A stretch of DNA of 9,403 bases from Euryarchaeota archaeon UBA89 (GCA_002495525.1 DAFS01000005.1:36741-46143); one strand, 5' to 3'; shown: positions 1 through 6,507, numbered from the stretch's first letter. The notes: generated by a model not told the origin, from the sequence alone. Program-made: numbers and translations.

Positions 1-1332
1 TCTGTTCTAGCACTTGGAGACACATCATATGAGTTATTCTGTGAATCTGGTAAAGAATGGGATAAAAGATTTGAAGAATTAGGTGCTACTAGATTGGTTG
101 ATAGAGTAGATTGTGACGTTGATTACGATAAGATATCTCAGGTCTGGGCTGAAGAATCACTTGCTTCAATGGCGGCAGTCGACGGTGAAGGGCTCTTCCA
201 TGAAGAAATGGTTCAGGCAATTAAAGATTCAATTTCTTCAGATTCAACAGGTGCGTCAGGTGAAGATGGTTTCACCGTTCCAGATTTGAAATCCGAATCC
301 ATACGAGCAGAAATTAGTATCTTTAGATATGACCCCTCTTCATCAACAACTGGCAAAGATACTTGGATTTGTGCATTACCTGGACACATGTCCATCTTAG
401 AAGTTCTCAGAACTCTAAAAAATACACAAGATGGGTCGTTAACTTTCCGAGATGGAAATGTAGATGATCCTACCACTGCAATCACCATAAATGGAAGGCA
501 TGTTTTACCTGGTAATTTGAGATTAGACTTAGCCGCTCCAATCCGAGATGATGTGATAAGTATCAAAATAGAACCATTGAATGGCTTTGAAGTAATTAGA
601 GACTTAGTCGTTGATCATTGGGCACTTGAAACTAAGCGTGAGATGAGTAAACCCTGGATGGCAACTGTAACTAGAAAGGGATTAAGCACTCCACAAGGCG
701 CTCTCGGCTCTATGACGCCTCTTATTGCGTCAGAACTTCACTCAATTACTGATATTCATAGTTATCCTATTCTACATTCTTCCTCCGATGCAACTTCTCA
801 CTCAGAAGAATATTTGGGGCCATCGATTTTATCTCACATGTGGGCAAGGAGAAATGATCCACGTATTTCTCCTACTAAGAAAAATGAAATTGAAGCACTT
901 CTTGACTCTTCAATCGGTATCAAGGCAGAAACAGATTTATCATCTATCAGAAGACAGGGTAAAGGGGCTATTATCCATGACGCATTATTGAATTGTAAGA
1001 CGTCAACCTTAGCAAGAACCGGATATAATGGCCGTCACGGAAAACATGTTTGGTGGTATGCCGTGACTGTCAAAAGTAGCGGTAAAGTAAATGATACTGT
1101 TTTGCATAGACAGGTTTTAGGGCCAATTGGACTGATAGGAAATTTATTTTCCGGAGTTACTGCTAGAATGGTTCTTGGGTTCACAAGAAATGGGGGCAAA
1201 ATGATTAATGATATCTTGGCTTTAATAGCTCCTCCTGCAGGACTTGGAAAGATGCCTCGACAGTTTAATTCTTCAGTGAAAAATCATCATGAAGTCGTAG
1301 CGATTTTCAATGAGATGGACGGTAGGTTCTGA
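1..1332 (+). CDS. Flavodoxin domain fused to a cysteine-depleted SdhB-like protein (5' end missing)
   Basis: The frame is open from the first base, so the true start lies outside the window; 443 residues are visible. Residues 1-58 match the C-terminal end of a CysJ-type flavodoxin domain (LALGDTSYELFC, then LVDRVDCDVDY), which binds FMN in sulfite reductase flavoproteins. After a linker, residues 97-340 follow the succinate dehydrogenase iron-sulfur subunit: a beta-grasp start with FR (149-150) and ING (163-165), PLNGFEVIRDLVVD (192-205), YLGPSIL (271-277) and DPR (286-288). The cysteines that normally bind the 2Fe-2S, 4Fe-4S and 3Fe-4S clusters are absent. The SdhB part has only C124, outside any motif, and C332, which may match the middle cysteine of the last motif (H326, N331, C332, then T336 in place of Cys). 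Residues 342-443 are a C-terminal extension with a hydrophobic stretch. It overlaps the next gene by one base (TGATG), so the two are probably translated together. The domain calls are firm; the function is unknown. Confidence 0.8.
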   Translation, partial: SVLALGDTSYELFCESGKEWDKRFEELGATRLVDRVDCDVDYDKISQVWAEESLASMAAVDGEGLFHEEMVQAIKDSISSDSTGASGEDGFTVPDLKSESIRAEISIFRYDPSSSTTGKDTWICALPGHMSILEVLRTLKNTQDGSLTFRDGNVDDPTTAITINGRHVLPGNLRLDLAAPIRDDVISIKIEPLNGFEVIRDLVVDHWALETKREMSKPWMATVTRKGLSTPQGALGSMTPLIASELHSITDIHSYPILHSSSDATSHSEEYLGPSILSHMWARRNDPRISPTKKNEIEALLDSSIGIKAETDLSSIRRQGKGAIIHDALLNCKTSTLARTGYNGRHGKHVWWYAVTVKSSGKVNDTVLHRQVLGPIGLIGNLFSGVTARMVLGFTRNGGKMINDILALIAPPAGLGKMPRQFNSSVKNHHEVVAIFNEMDGRF

Positions 1333-2192
1333 TGCCCTTAAGTTATGCCTATCATCCCGGTAATGTAGCTCATTCTGGTTCTCCTGAAGTTGCAGACTCT
1401 ATGACGCCTTTGGCTAAATCATTAGGGATTAAGCTAACACCTCTTGAAGGTGCAACAAGTTGTGGAGCTGGAATAATACGACAAGCTAATAAAAAGTTAC
1501 AATTAGCACTTAATGCTCGAATATTTGCACAAGCTGAAGCACTCGGTATGGACATAATTACTCCTTGTGCATCTACAGCAGGTAATCTTTCTGAAGACTT
1601 GATGCAATTGAAGTCAGATCCAATTCTACTAGCAGAAATTAACGATGTACTGGCTAAGACTTGCGGAATGGAATTTTCTGGTGAAACTTCAGTTAATCAT
1701 CTATTACACGTCATTGTGGATGAAATAGGTCTGGATAAAATTAAAACTATGGTTGTAAATCCTATTGATTTCTCTATTGCTTCATATTATGGGCCTAACA
1801 TGCAACAAGATGGGTTCTGTGGTAGCGACGATGTGTATGATCCAAATTATATGGAACAGTTGATGAAAGTTTTAGGTGGCCAACCTATTAAGTGGGATTC
1901 TAGAATGCAAAGTGTGGGGGTTCCTAGCCTATTCTCAGAAGAACCCACTGTCCTGAAATTATCTGCCTCAGTACTTAATGACGCAAAATCTGAAGGCGCT
2001 CAATTAATTGTTAGTGCTTGTAACTTATCTCATTCTGTTATGGATATATATCAAGGCAAAGCCTCTCAGAGAACTGGTCTCAGGACAAATATCCCAGTAA
2101 TTCATCTTTGTGAAATATTGACCTTTGCTTTGGGGCACTATAATACAAGATTCGCCCAACTAAGAACAAGAGTAATGGTAATAGGGGATTAA
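1332..2192 (+). CDS. CCG-domain protein, HdrB/SdhE-like, with most cluster cysteines lost
   Basis: This 286-residue protein has the length and two-fold repeat of heterodisulfide reductase subunit B and of SdhE in non-classical succinate:quinone reductases. Family landmarks include YAYHPG (5-10), LGIKLTPLEG (31-40), ALNARIFAQAEALGMDI (59-75) and NHLLHVIVDEIGLDKI (122-137). Each repeat of the family carries a C-x(31-39)-CC-x(35-36)-C-x-x-C motif. Here the first reads N11, S43, C44, C79, T82, and the second reads P155, S194, V195, C230, S233. Only three of ten ligand positions are cysteine, yet the spacing C44-C79 (34 residues between) equals 195-230, which supports the alignment. Other cysteines (111, 163, 260) are outside the motifs. 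The start ATG overlaps the upstream stop codon by one base, and the partner there is an SdhB-like protein that has also lost its ligands. The usual role, electron transfer from SdhB to quinone or a thiol, seems unlikely. It could be a structural or regulatory paralogue. Confidence 0.82.
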   Translation: MPLSYAYHPGNVAHSGSPEVADSMTPLAKSLGIKLTPLEGATSCGAGIIRQANKKLQLALNARIFAQAEALGMDIITPCASTAGNLSEDLMQLKSDPILLAEINDVLAKTCGMEFSGETSVNHLLHVIVDEIGLDKIKTMVVNPIDFSIASYYGPNMQQDGFCGSDDVYDPNYMEQLMKVLGGQPIKWDSRMQSVGVPSLFSEEPTVLKLSASVLNDAKSEGAQLIVSACNLSHSVMDIYQGKASQRTGLRTNIPVIHLCEILTFALGHYNTRFAQLRTRVMVIGD

Positions 2193-3946
2193 TTCTCACT
2201 TTCTTCGCGGAAATCTTCTAATCCCTTTTGGCCCATTGGTCTAAATTTCGCTGGATCTATTTGTTTAACTTCATCCTTTTCTGTAACGACTACTTTATTC
2301 AAGTCTTTTTCTTTCATTTTCGGGCGATAATTCTCTCTTTCATTCCTAACGAAATCAGCTGCAGAAATTATCTCGTTATCACCCAATACTCTAAACCTAA
2401 CTATTTTTGATAAGTCTTGATGAGTTTTTCTTGGTAATTTTCTTCTCACTTTCTGGACCGTTCTATACATATTTTCTTCCTTCTTCAGGGCTGAGCTTCT
2501 CATATTCTCGTCACGTGTTCCTTCCGCAATAAGAACCATTACTTCTCCTTCTCTATGCCTCCCAGTCCTACCTCTTCTCTGAATAGTTCTAATTTCGCTA
2601 CCCACCGGTTCATAGAATATGACTAAGTCAGCACTGGGAATGTCCAATCCTTCTTCAGCAACCGAGGTTGCTACAAGGACATTATATTCTCCTTCTCTGA
2701 ATTTATTTAGAACTTCAATCTGTTCTTTCGGTTTGAGTCCCTTTTTTCCAGCTCTCTCCGACTGCCCAATCATTTGTATTGATTTGACACCCCTTAATCC
2801 AACCAGTGCCTCTTCCAAAGACTCTACAGTATTCCTAAATGATGCAAAAATGATAACCTTACTATTAGGGTCTCTTCTCAATCTATGTCTAACTAATCTT
2901 CTTACAGTGCCAACCTTATTATGAATTTCTTCCATTTTAGATAATGATTCCCTTAATTTAATTATTCTCCTATCTTTATGAAAATTTTGGATTGATTTAC
3001 TTGGATTGTTATTTAACCCTGAGGAGTTATCTAAAAATTCTCTTGCTGCTGTAATTCCTTGTGTCAGAAGGTGATTAATTAGATGATTCAGAGTCATTGC
3101 AGTTGCTATATTAGATACAGATGAGTATCCTCTTACATCGCCTAATTTAATCGAATGTTGTGCCCTATTCATGGCTTCTTTCAACCCTCCAAATGAGGGA
3201 GGCCCCGTTCTTACATACTTACCTAGCCTTCTTTCTCTATCTACAATACTACTGATCCATAACTCCAATGGAGCTACCAATGTTCTAATCTCCTCAGGTA
3301 CATTCACTAATATTTCTTGTATTTCTAACCCTGAGAGATAATTTTTCAACATGGGGTCGTCTGCTTTTCTGATGTGTATTCTTTCAATTTTTAATCTACT
3401 ACAAATTTCGTTTACAATAATTGAATTAGAACCTGGACTCGCAGTTGCACCTAAAATAAGTCCACTTTTTGATGATGAATTAAACATCTCTGCTGATTGG
3501 ACCATGGCATGTTTACCAGTGGAATGATGTGCTTCATCTAGAATTAATAATGAACATCCTTCCAATGATAAAATCCCATTCAATACGTCATTACGTACAA
3601 CTTGTGGTGTGGCTACAATAATTTTCGAGGTTTTCCATAGTTTTTCCCGTTTCTTTGGAATGTTGCTTCCTGTAATAGAAATAGGTTCAATATTTTTAAT
3701 AACTTTTTTCAAATCTCTTAGATGCTGGTCAACTAGAGCACTCGTTGGTGCGATAAATAGCACCCAACCTTGTTTTGAATGCATTATTTCAGCAATTAAC
3801 ATCCACGAAACCGCTGTTTTTCCAGCAGCTGTTGGTAATACAAGTAACATAGATCCAGCAAGTGCTTCATCCACTGCCTCTAGTTGATATGCCCGTGCTT
3901 CAACGGAGCCCTCAACTAACCCCGCATGTTGGACCACGTGCTCCAT
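2189..3946 (-). CDS. hef: Hef/FANCM-family superfamily 2 DNA helicase, no nuclease domain
   Basis: A 585-residue helicase of the archaeal Hef / eukaryotic FANCM group, which acts on stalled replication forks and branched DNA. Motifs appear in order: a Q-like segment RAYQLEAV (18-25), Walker A PTAAGKT (38-44), motif Ib ATPQVVRND (112-120), DEAH (137-140), motif III GATASPG (166-172), motif IV KVIIFASFRNT (363-373), motif V VATSVAEEGLDIP (425-437) and motif VI QRRGRTGR (456-463). The segment of about 150 residues between the two motor domains is lysine/arginine-rich and fits the Hef insert domain that recognises branched DNA. GTRDE shortly after motif VI is also Hef-like. Full-length euryarchaeal Hef carries a C-terminal XPF-type nuclease with ERKxxxD. 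Here only 122 residues follow motif VI, charged and without that motif. A GAGGT ribosome binding site ten bases ahead supports the chosen ATG. The gene is divergent from the ribosomal operon and converges on the CCG-protein gene. Confidence 0.88.
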   Translation of the reverse strand: MEHVVQHAGLVEGSVEARAYQLEAVDEALAGSMLLVLPTAAGKTAVSWMLIAEIMHSKQGWVLFIAPTSALVDQHLRDLKKVIKNIEPISITGSNIPKKREKLWKTSKIIVATPQVVRNDVLNGILSLEGCSLLILDEAHHSTGKHAMVQSAEMFNSSSKSGLILGATASPGSNSIIVNEICSRLKIERIHIRKADDPMLKNYLSGLEIQEILVNVPEEIRTLVAPLELWISSIVDRERRLGKYVRTGPPSFGGLKEAMNRAQHSIKLGDVRGYSSVSNIATAMTLNHLINHLLTQGITAAREFLDNSSGLNNNPSKSIQNFHKDRRIIKLRESLSKMEEIHNKVGTVRRLVRHRLRRDPNSKVIIFASFRNTVESLEEALVGLRGVKSIQMIGQSERAGKKGLKPKEQIEVLNKFREGEYNVLVATSVAEEGLDIPSADLVIFYEPVGSEIRTIQRRGRTGRHREGEVMVLIAEGTRDENMRSSALKKEENMYRTVQKVRRKLPRKTHQDLSKIVRFRVLGDNEIISAADFVRNERENYRPKMKEKDLNKVVVTEKDEVKQIDPAKFRPMGQKGLEDFREESEN

Positions 3947-3955
3947 AGGTTACCT

Positions 3956-3960
3956 ACCTC
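3956..3960 (-). promoter_or_regulatory. Ribosome binding site of the helicase gene
   Basis: On the minus strand this reads GAGGT, complementary to the archaeal 16S rRNA 3' end, with a 9-base spacer to the ATG at 3946-3944. It fixes the start of the helicase. The start codon itself sits beside a small palindrome (TAGGT, T, ACCTA at 3946-3956) that could pair in the mRNA. Confidence 0.6.
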
Positions 3961-4040
3961 AAGGACAGGGTTCAAAATAGTTACACTACTCGCCTTTTTC
4001 AGGAATCGAACTTTGAGTGCAATGTTTCATTCCCGATTCT

Positions 4041-4048
4041 TTCATAAA
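4041..4048 (+). promoter_or_regulatory. Possible TATA box of the ribosomal operon
   Basis: TTCATAAA is the best AT-rich TATA-like octamer ahead of the structured leader. A start of transcription about 25 bases downstream would fall near 4068-4071, just before the first hairpin, giving a leader of roughly 170 bases. The match to the archaeal TATA consensus is only partial and no clear BRE is seen. The more AT-rich AATTTAAAA at 4216-4224 is too close to the start codon to be this promoter. Confidence 0.25.
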
Positions 4049-4080
4049 GGGATGGTAGGTCGCAAGGCCGCTCACAGCGT

Positions 4081-4166
4081 GAGATACCAGACACTACAGG
4101 GCAATGCACAAGCAACCCGCACACCAAAAACACATTCGCGTTTTTGGTTCGGTGTCACGGTATCTC
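4081..4166 (+). promoter_or_regulatory. Structured mRNA leader: long-stem, multi-branched RNA element
   Basis: GAGATACC (4081-4088) pairs perfectly with GGTATCTC (4159-4166). After a small internal loop (A4089 against A4157-C4158), GACACT (4090-4095) pairs with GGTGTC (4151-4156) including one G-U. This 14-pair stem encloses a perfect 9-pair hairpin, ACCAAAAAC (4123-4131) with GTTTTTGGT (4140-4148), loop of 8, and a weaker hairpin at 4099-4118 (GGG/CCC plus TGC/GCA). Together they form a three-way junction. It lies in the expected 5' leader of the uL3 operon. Leaders of ribosomal operons often bind one of the encoded proteins to control translation; that role here is inference. It matches no RNA family I recognise. 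Confidence 0.5.
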
Positions 4167-4182
4167 CCTAGCGTTAAGAGCC

Positions 4183-4205
4183 CGGCAAAATGCCGCACTG
4201 CGGCA
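4183..4205 (+). promoter_or_regulatory. Two overlapping, mutually exclusive hairpins ahead of the uL3 ribosome binding site
   Basis: TGCCGC (4191-4196), loop ACT, GCGGCA (4200-4205) forms a perfect 6-pair GC-rich hairpin. The same TGCCG can instead pair with CGGCA at 4183-4187 across an AAA loop, giving 5 pairs. Only one can form at a time. The element ends 20 bases before the Shine-Dalgarno sequence. It is not followed by a U-run, so it is unlikely to be a terminator. Confidence 0.45.
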
Positions 4206-4225
4206 AGATGTTGGTAATTTAAAAA

Positions 4226-4230
4226 GGAGG
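4226..4230 (+). promoter_or_regulatory. Ribosome binding site of uL3
   Basis: GGAGG with an 8-base spacer to the ATG at 4239. It fixes the start of the first gene of the operon and shows that its message is leadered rather than leaderless. Confidence 0.8.
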
Positions 4231-4238
4231 AAGCAAAA

Positions 4239-5318
4239 ATGGCTGACCGTAGTAAACCCCGCCGTGGTAGCATGGGCTTTAGCCCTAGAAAAAGGGCAAT
4301 TAGACCGTATGGTCGTATCACATCATGGCCGGAAACAGATGCATCAGAGATAAGAGTACAAGGATTCGCAGGTTGGAAGGCAGGAATGACACACGTATTG
4401 ATTAGAGATACTAATCCTCATTCTACTTCTGCAGGGCAAGAAGTTAGAAAGGCTGTAACAATTGTTGAAGCACCGCCAATGAGTGTATTAGCAGTTAGGG
4501 GTTACAGAATGACTCCTTATGGTATGCAAACCTCTGGTGAATTCTGGATCAATCCTTCAGATAATGGTCCGCAGGGGCTAATGCCTCGTTTCGCTAATCA
4601 GACACGTGGTGAACGTGATGCAGAAGAGGGTAGAAAGCCAGAAAAGAGAGCAGGTAGAATTCCAGGTCGAAGTAATGGTTCATCAGAGGCAGCATTCGAT
4701 GCTTTAGTAAATTCAGATTTGTGCGATGTTCGTCTTATCGTTGCAACTCAGCCAGCTATGGTCAAGAGTGTTAACAGCAAGACTCCAGAAATTATGGAAG
4801 TAGGTTTAGTTGGTGGAGACAATAATGAAAAATTAATGTGGGCTAAAGAACGTTTAGGCGGTACAATCACTGTTTCAGATGTTTATGATATAGGGGCTGA
4901 AATTGATGTTATTGGAGTTACTAAGGGTAAAGGTTGGCAAGGCTCAATTAAAAGATGGGGCATAAAACTTCTCAGTCATAAAAATAGTAAACGCCGAAGA
5001 CAAGGTGGAAATATGGGTGACTTCGGTACTGGATATGTAAGGAAAACAATTCGTCAAGCAGGTCAAACAGGATATCATCAAAGAACTGAGATGAATAAAA
5101 GAATTCTTCGAATATCTGAACCCAATGAATCTGATATCACTCCTGAAGGTGGTTTCTTACACTATGGGGAAGTATCAAATGATTACATGATTATCGAAGG
5201 AAGTCTTCCCGGACCTGCTAAGCGTATGTTGAGATTCAGAGATGCTATCAGGCCTAGGGCTAGTAAACCAGATGTTGATTTGACATATGTCAGTACTTCG
5301 TCAAAGCAGGGGGTCTGA
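4239..5318 (+). CDS. rpl3: Large-subunit ribosomal protein uL3 (L3)
   Basis: A 359-residue protein of the archaeal/eukaryotic uL3 type, slightly longer than most archaeal versions. It binds 23S rRNA early in assembly and reaches toward the peptidyl transferase centre. The N-terminus is basic (SKPRRGSMGFSPRKRA, residues 5-20), followed by GFAGWKAGMTHV (42-53). The strongest signature is GVTKGKGWQGSIKRWG (226-241), then HKNSKRRRQGGNMGDFGTG (247-265) and AGQTGYHQRTEMNKRIL (274-290). Residues 108-150 form a Gly/Arg/Glu-rich segment of low complexity, a likely surface insertion. The start is fixed by GGAGG 8 bases upstream. It is the first gene of the operon, and uL4 begins 4 bases after its stop. 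Confidence 0.97.
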   Translation: MADRSKPRRGSMGFSPRKRAIRPYGRITSWPETDASEIRVQGFAGWKAGMTHVLIRDTNPHSTSAGQEVRKAVTIVEAPPMSVLAVRGYRMTPYGMQTSGEFWINPSDNGPQGLMPRFANQTRGERDAEEGRKPEKRAGRIPGRSNGSSEAAFDALVNSDLCDVRLIVATQPAMVKSVNSKTPEIMEVGLVGGDNNEKLMWAKERLGGTITVSDVYDIGAEIDVIGVTKGKGWQGSIKRWGIKLLSHKNSKRRRQGGNMGDFGTGYVRKTIRQAGQTGYHQRTEMNKRILRISEPNESDITPEGGFLHYGEVSNDYMIIEGSLPGPAKRMLRFRDAIRPRASKPDVDLTYVSTSSKQGV

Positions 5319-5322
5319 ATAG

Positions 5323-6201
5323 ATGAAAGTAAAAACTTACAACTTACAGTCAAATGTTGAACAGGAAGAGTTGGATGCAGGTTTGTTAGCAGAATCTTAT
5401 GTTGTTGAAACTACTGATGGTAAAGCAATGACCTTACCTTCGATTTTCGAATCTGAGATTCGTGAGGATTTAGTTAGATCTGCTGTCCATTCATCCCGAG
5501 CTAATCGTAGACAATCATATGGGCACAACGAACACGACGGTAAGCGTGCACCACAGCCAGGAATGAAACATTCCGTAGAGTGGTGGGGAAAAGGTCGTGG
5601 TGTATCTAGAATCATGAGAAAAACAGGCCAGAGGACAGGTGCTCAAAATCCACACACACGCGGTGGTCGAAGAGCACATGGTCCGAAAGTGGCTAAAGAT
5701 TGGTCTCAGAAACTAAACAGTAAGCAGAAAACTCTAGCTCGCAATTCTGCAATAGCAGCTACAGTAAACCCCGATATGGTCTCATCTCGTGGGCACAATT
5801 TCGATGAGAGTATCAGATTCCCAATTATTATTGATTCATATACAGAATCTCGTGAAGGTTCTGTAGAAAAATTCGATGTAGAATCATTACCTCTACAAAA
5901 CTCTACAAGAAAGTTTGTAGCTATGATGGAAGGTTTGGGACTAGGTGCTGATTTGAATAGGGCTAAGTCTGGAAGAACAATTCGTGCAGGAAAAGGTACG
6001 ATGAGAGGAAGAAAGTATCGCACACCTAAGAGTATTTTACTTGTAGTCGCAAATAGAGATGGTTTACACAAAGCCGCAAGGAATGTGCCGGGTGTTGATG
6101 TTGTAGCAGCTAAAGATTTGTGCGCAGAGGATCTTGCTCCGGGTGGAGATTTAGGTCGTTTAACAGTTTGGACTAAGTCGGCAATAAAGGCAATGGAGTG
6201 A
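5323..6201 (+). CDS. rpl4: Large-subunit ribosomal protein uL4 (L4e)
   Basis: A 292-residue uL4 protein, which binds 23S rRNA and sends an extended loop to the narrowest part of the exit tunnel. Visible family features are LPSIFESEIREDLVRSAV (38-55), SSRANRRQSYG (57-67), the tunnel-loop segment with WWGKGRGVSRIMRKTGQRTG (87-106) and GGRRAHGPK (114-122), then the archaeal/eukaryotic core SKQKTLARNSAIAAT (133-147). Near the C-terminus, RAGKGTMRGRKYRTPKSIL precedes a Rossmann-like end with VPGVDVV and DLCAEDLAPGGDLGRLTVWT. The N-terminal strand between residues 8 and 34 is longer than in many archaeal homologues. In E. coli uL4 represses its own operon by binding the leader, which makes it one candidate ligand of the leader structure seen here, though nothing in the sequence proves this. 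Confidence 0.97.
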   Translation: MKVKTYNLQSNVEQEELDAGLLAESYVVETTDGKAMTLPSIFESEIREDLVRSAVHSSRANRRQSYGHNEHDGKRAPQPGMKHSVEWWGKGRGVSRIMRKTGQRTGAQNPHTRGGRRAHGPKVAKDWSQKLNSKQKTLARNSAIAATVNPDMVSSRGHNFDESIRFPIIIDSYTESREGSVEKFDVESLPLQNSTRKFVAMMEGLGLGADLNRAKSGRTIRAGKGTMRGRKYRTPKSILLVVANRDGLHKAARNVPGVDVVAAKDLCAEDLAPGGDLGRLTVWTKSAIKAME

Positions 6202-6207
6202 TTAAAA

Positions 6208-6498
6208 ATGGTAAATCCTTATGATATAATTTTGATGCCTTGGATTACTGAGAAAACTCTAGAGGCTCGTAGAGTTGCAGATTTAGATAATAATTATAGA
6301 GAGAATAATAATCGTATTGAGTTTATTGTCCGCAGAGAATCAACCAAAAAGCAGATTCGCGATGCCGTTGAGATGCTTTTAGATGTTAAAGTTGCCAAAG
6401 TGAATACGAAAATAACAATCACAGGTAAGCACGCAAGTATTAGGCTTGCAGAAGGATACGATGCAGAGGAGGCCGCGCTTAAACTAGGCGCTTTCTGA
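6208..6498 (+). CDS. rpl23: Large-subunit ribosomal protein uL23
   Basis: A 96-residue protein of normal archaeal uL23 length. It sits at the tunnel exit, where the signal recognition particle and translocon dock. The family start is clear: PYDIILMPWITEKTLE (residues 4-19), followed by IEFIVRRESTKKQIRDAVE (37-55), LLDVKVAKVNT (57-67) and the C-terminal EGYDAEEAALKLGAF. The GGAGTGAT ahead of the ATG (6195-6202), partly inside the end of uL4, acts as ribosome binding site. The gap to uL4 is 6 bases. Confidence 0.96.
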   Translation: MVNPYDIILMPWITEKTLEARRVADLDNNYRENNNRIEFIVRRESTKKQIRDAVEMLLDVKVAKVNTKITITGKHASIRLAEGYDAEEAALKLGAF

Positions 6499-6504
6499 GG
6501 TGAT
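6497..6504 (+). promoter_or_regulatory. Stop-overlapping ribosome binding site of uL2
   Basis: GAGGTGAT is a near-full match to the archaeal anti-Shine-Dalgarno. Its first two bases are the last two of the uL23 TGA stop codon (6496-6498). The spacer to the uL2 ATG is 3 bases from the end of the match, 6 from the GGTG core. Confidence 0.75.
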
Positions 6505-6507
6505 ATT

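Larger units (their letters stand above)
3947..4238. other. Divergent intergenic region between helicase and ribosomal operon
   Basis: These 292 bases hold no credible protein gene; the short open frames here lack family features and ribosome binding sites. Both flanking genes are read outward, so the region must hold two promoters. The half next to the helicase (3947-4060) contains AT-rich AAAATAG (3975-3981), a weak candidate TATA element for the minus strand, and a 6-pair inverted repeat GAATCG/CGATTC (4003-4008, 4034-4039). The half next to uL3 is dominated by the stem-loops listed separately. No tRNA or 5S rRNA could be fitted. Confidence 0.7.

Noticed and set aside
213..566. A 117-codon minus-strand open frame inside the SdhB-like gene
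   Set aside because: It lies antisense to a frame with clear SdhB homology and resembles no family.
1..2192. The cysteine-poor SdhB-like and CCG genes as pseudogenes
   Set aside because: Both frames are intact over 443 and 286 codons, fold motifs outside the ligands are well kept, and the genes retain a tight one-base overlap. Decay would be expected to bring stops and random changes.
4001..4168. A tRNA or 5S rRNA gene in the intergenic region
   Set aside because: AATCGAAC resembles a reversed T-loop and GGGATGG resembles an acceptor arm, but no matching T-stem, anticodon arm or acceptor partner exists, and no 5S core sequence is seen.
4191..4205. The GC-rich hairpin as an intrinsic terminator
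   Set aside because: No U-run follows, and it lies inside the leader just ahead of the uL3 ribosome binding site.
3926..4353. Short open frames across the intergenic region on both strands (81, 75 and 69 codons)
   Set aside because: No family features and no convincing ribosome binding sites; they overlap the starts of the helicase or uL3 and cover the inverted repeats, which explain the sequence better.
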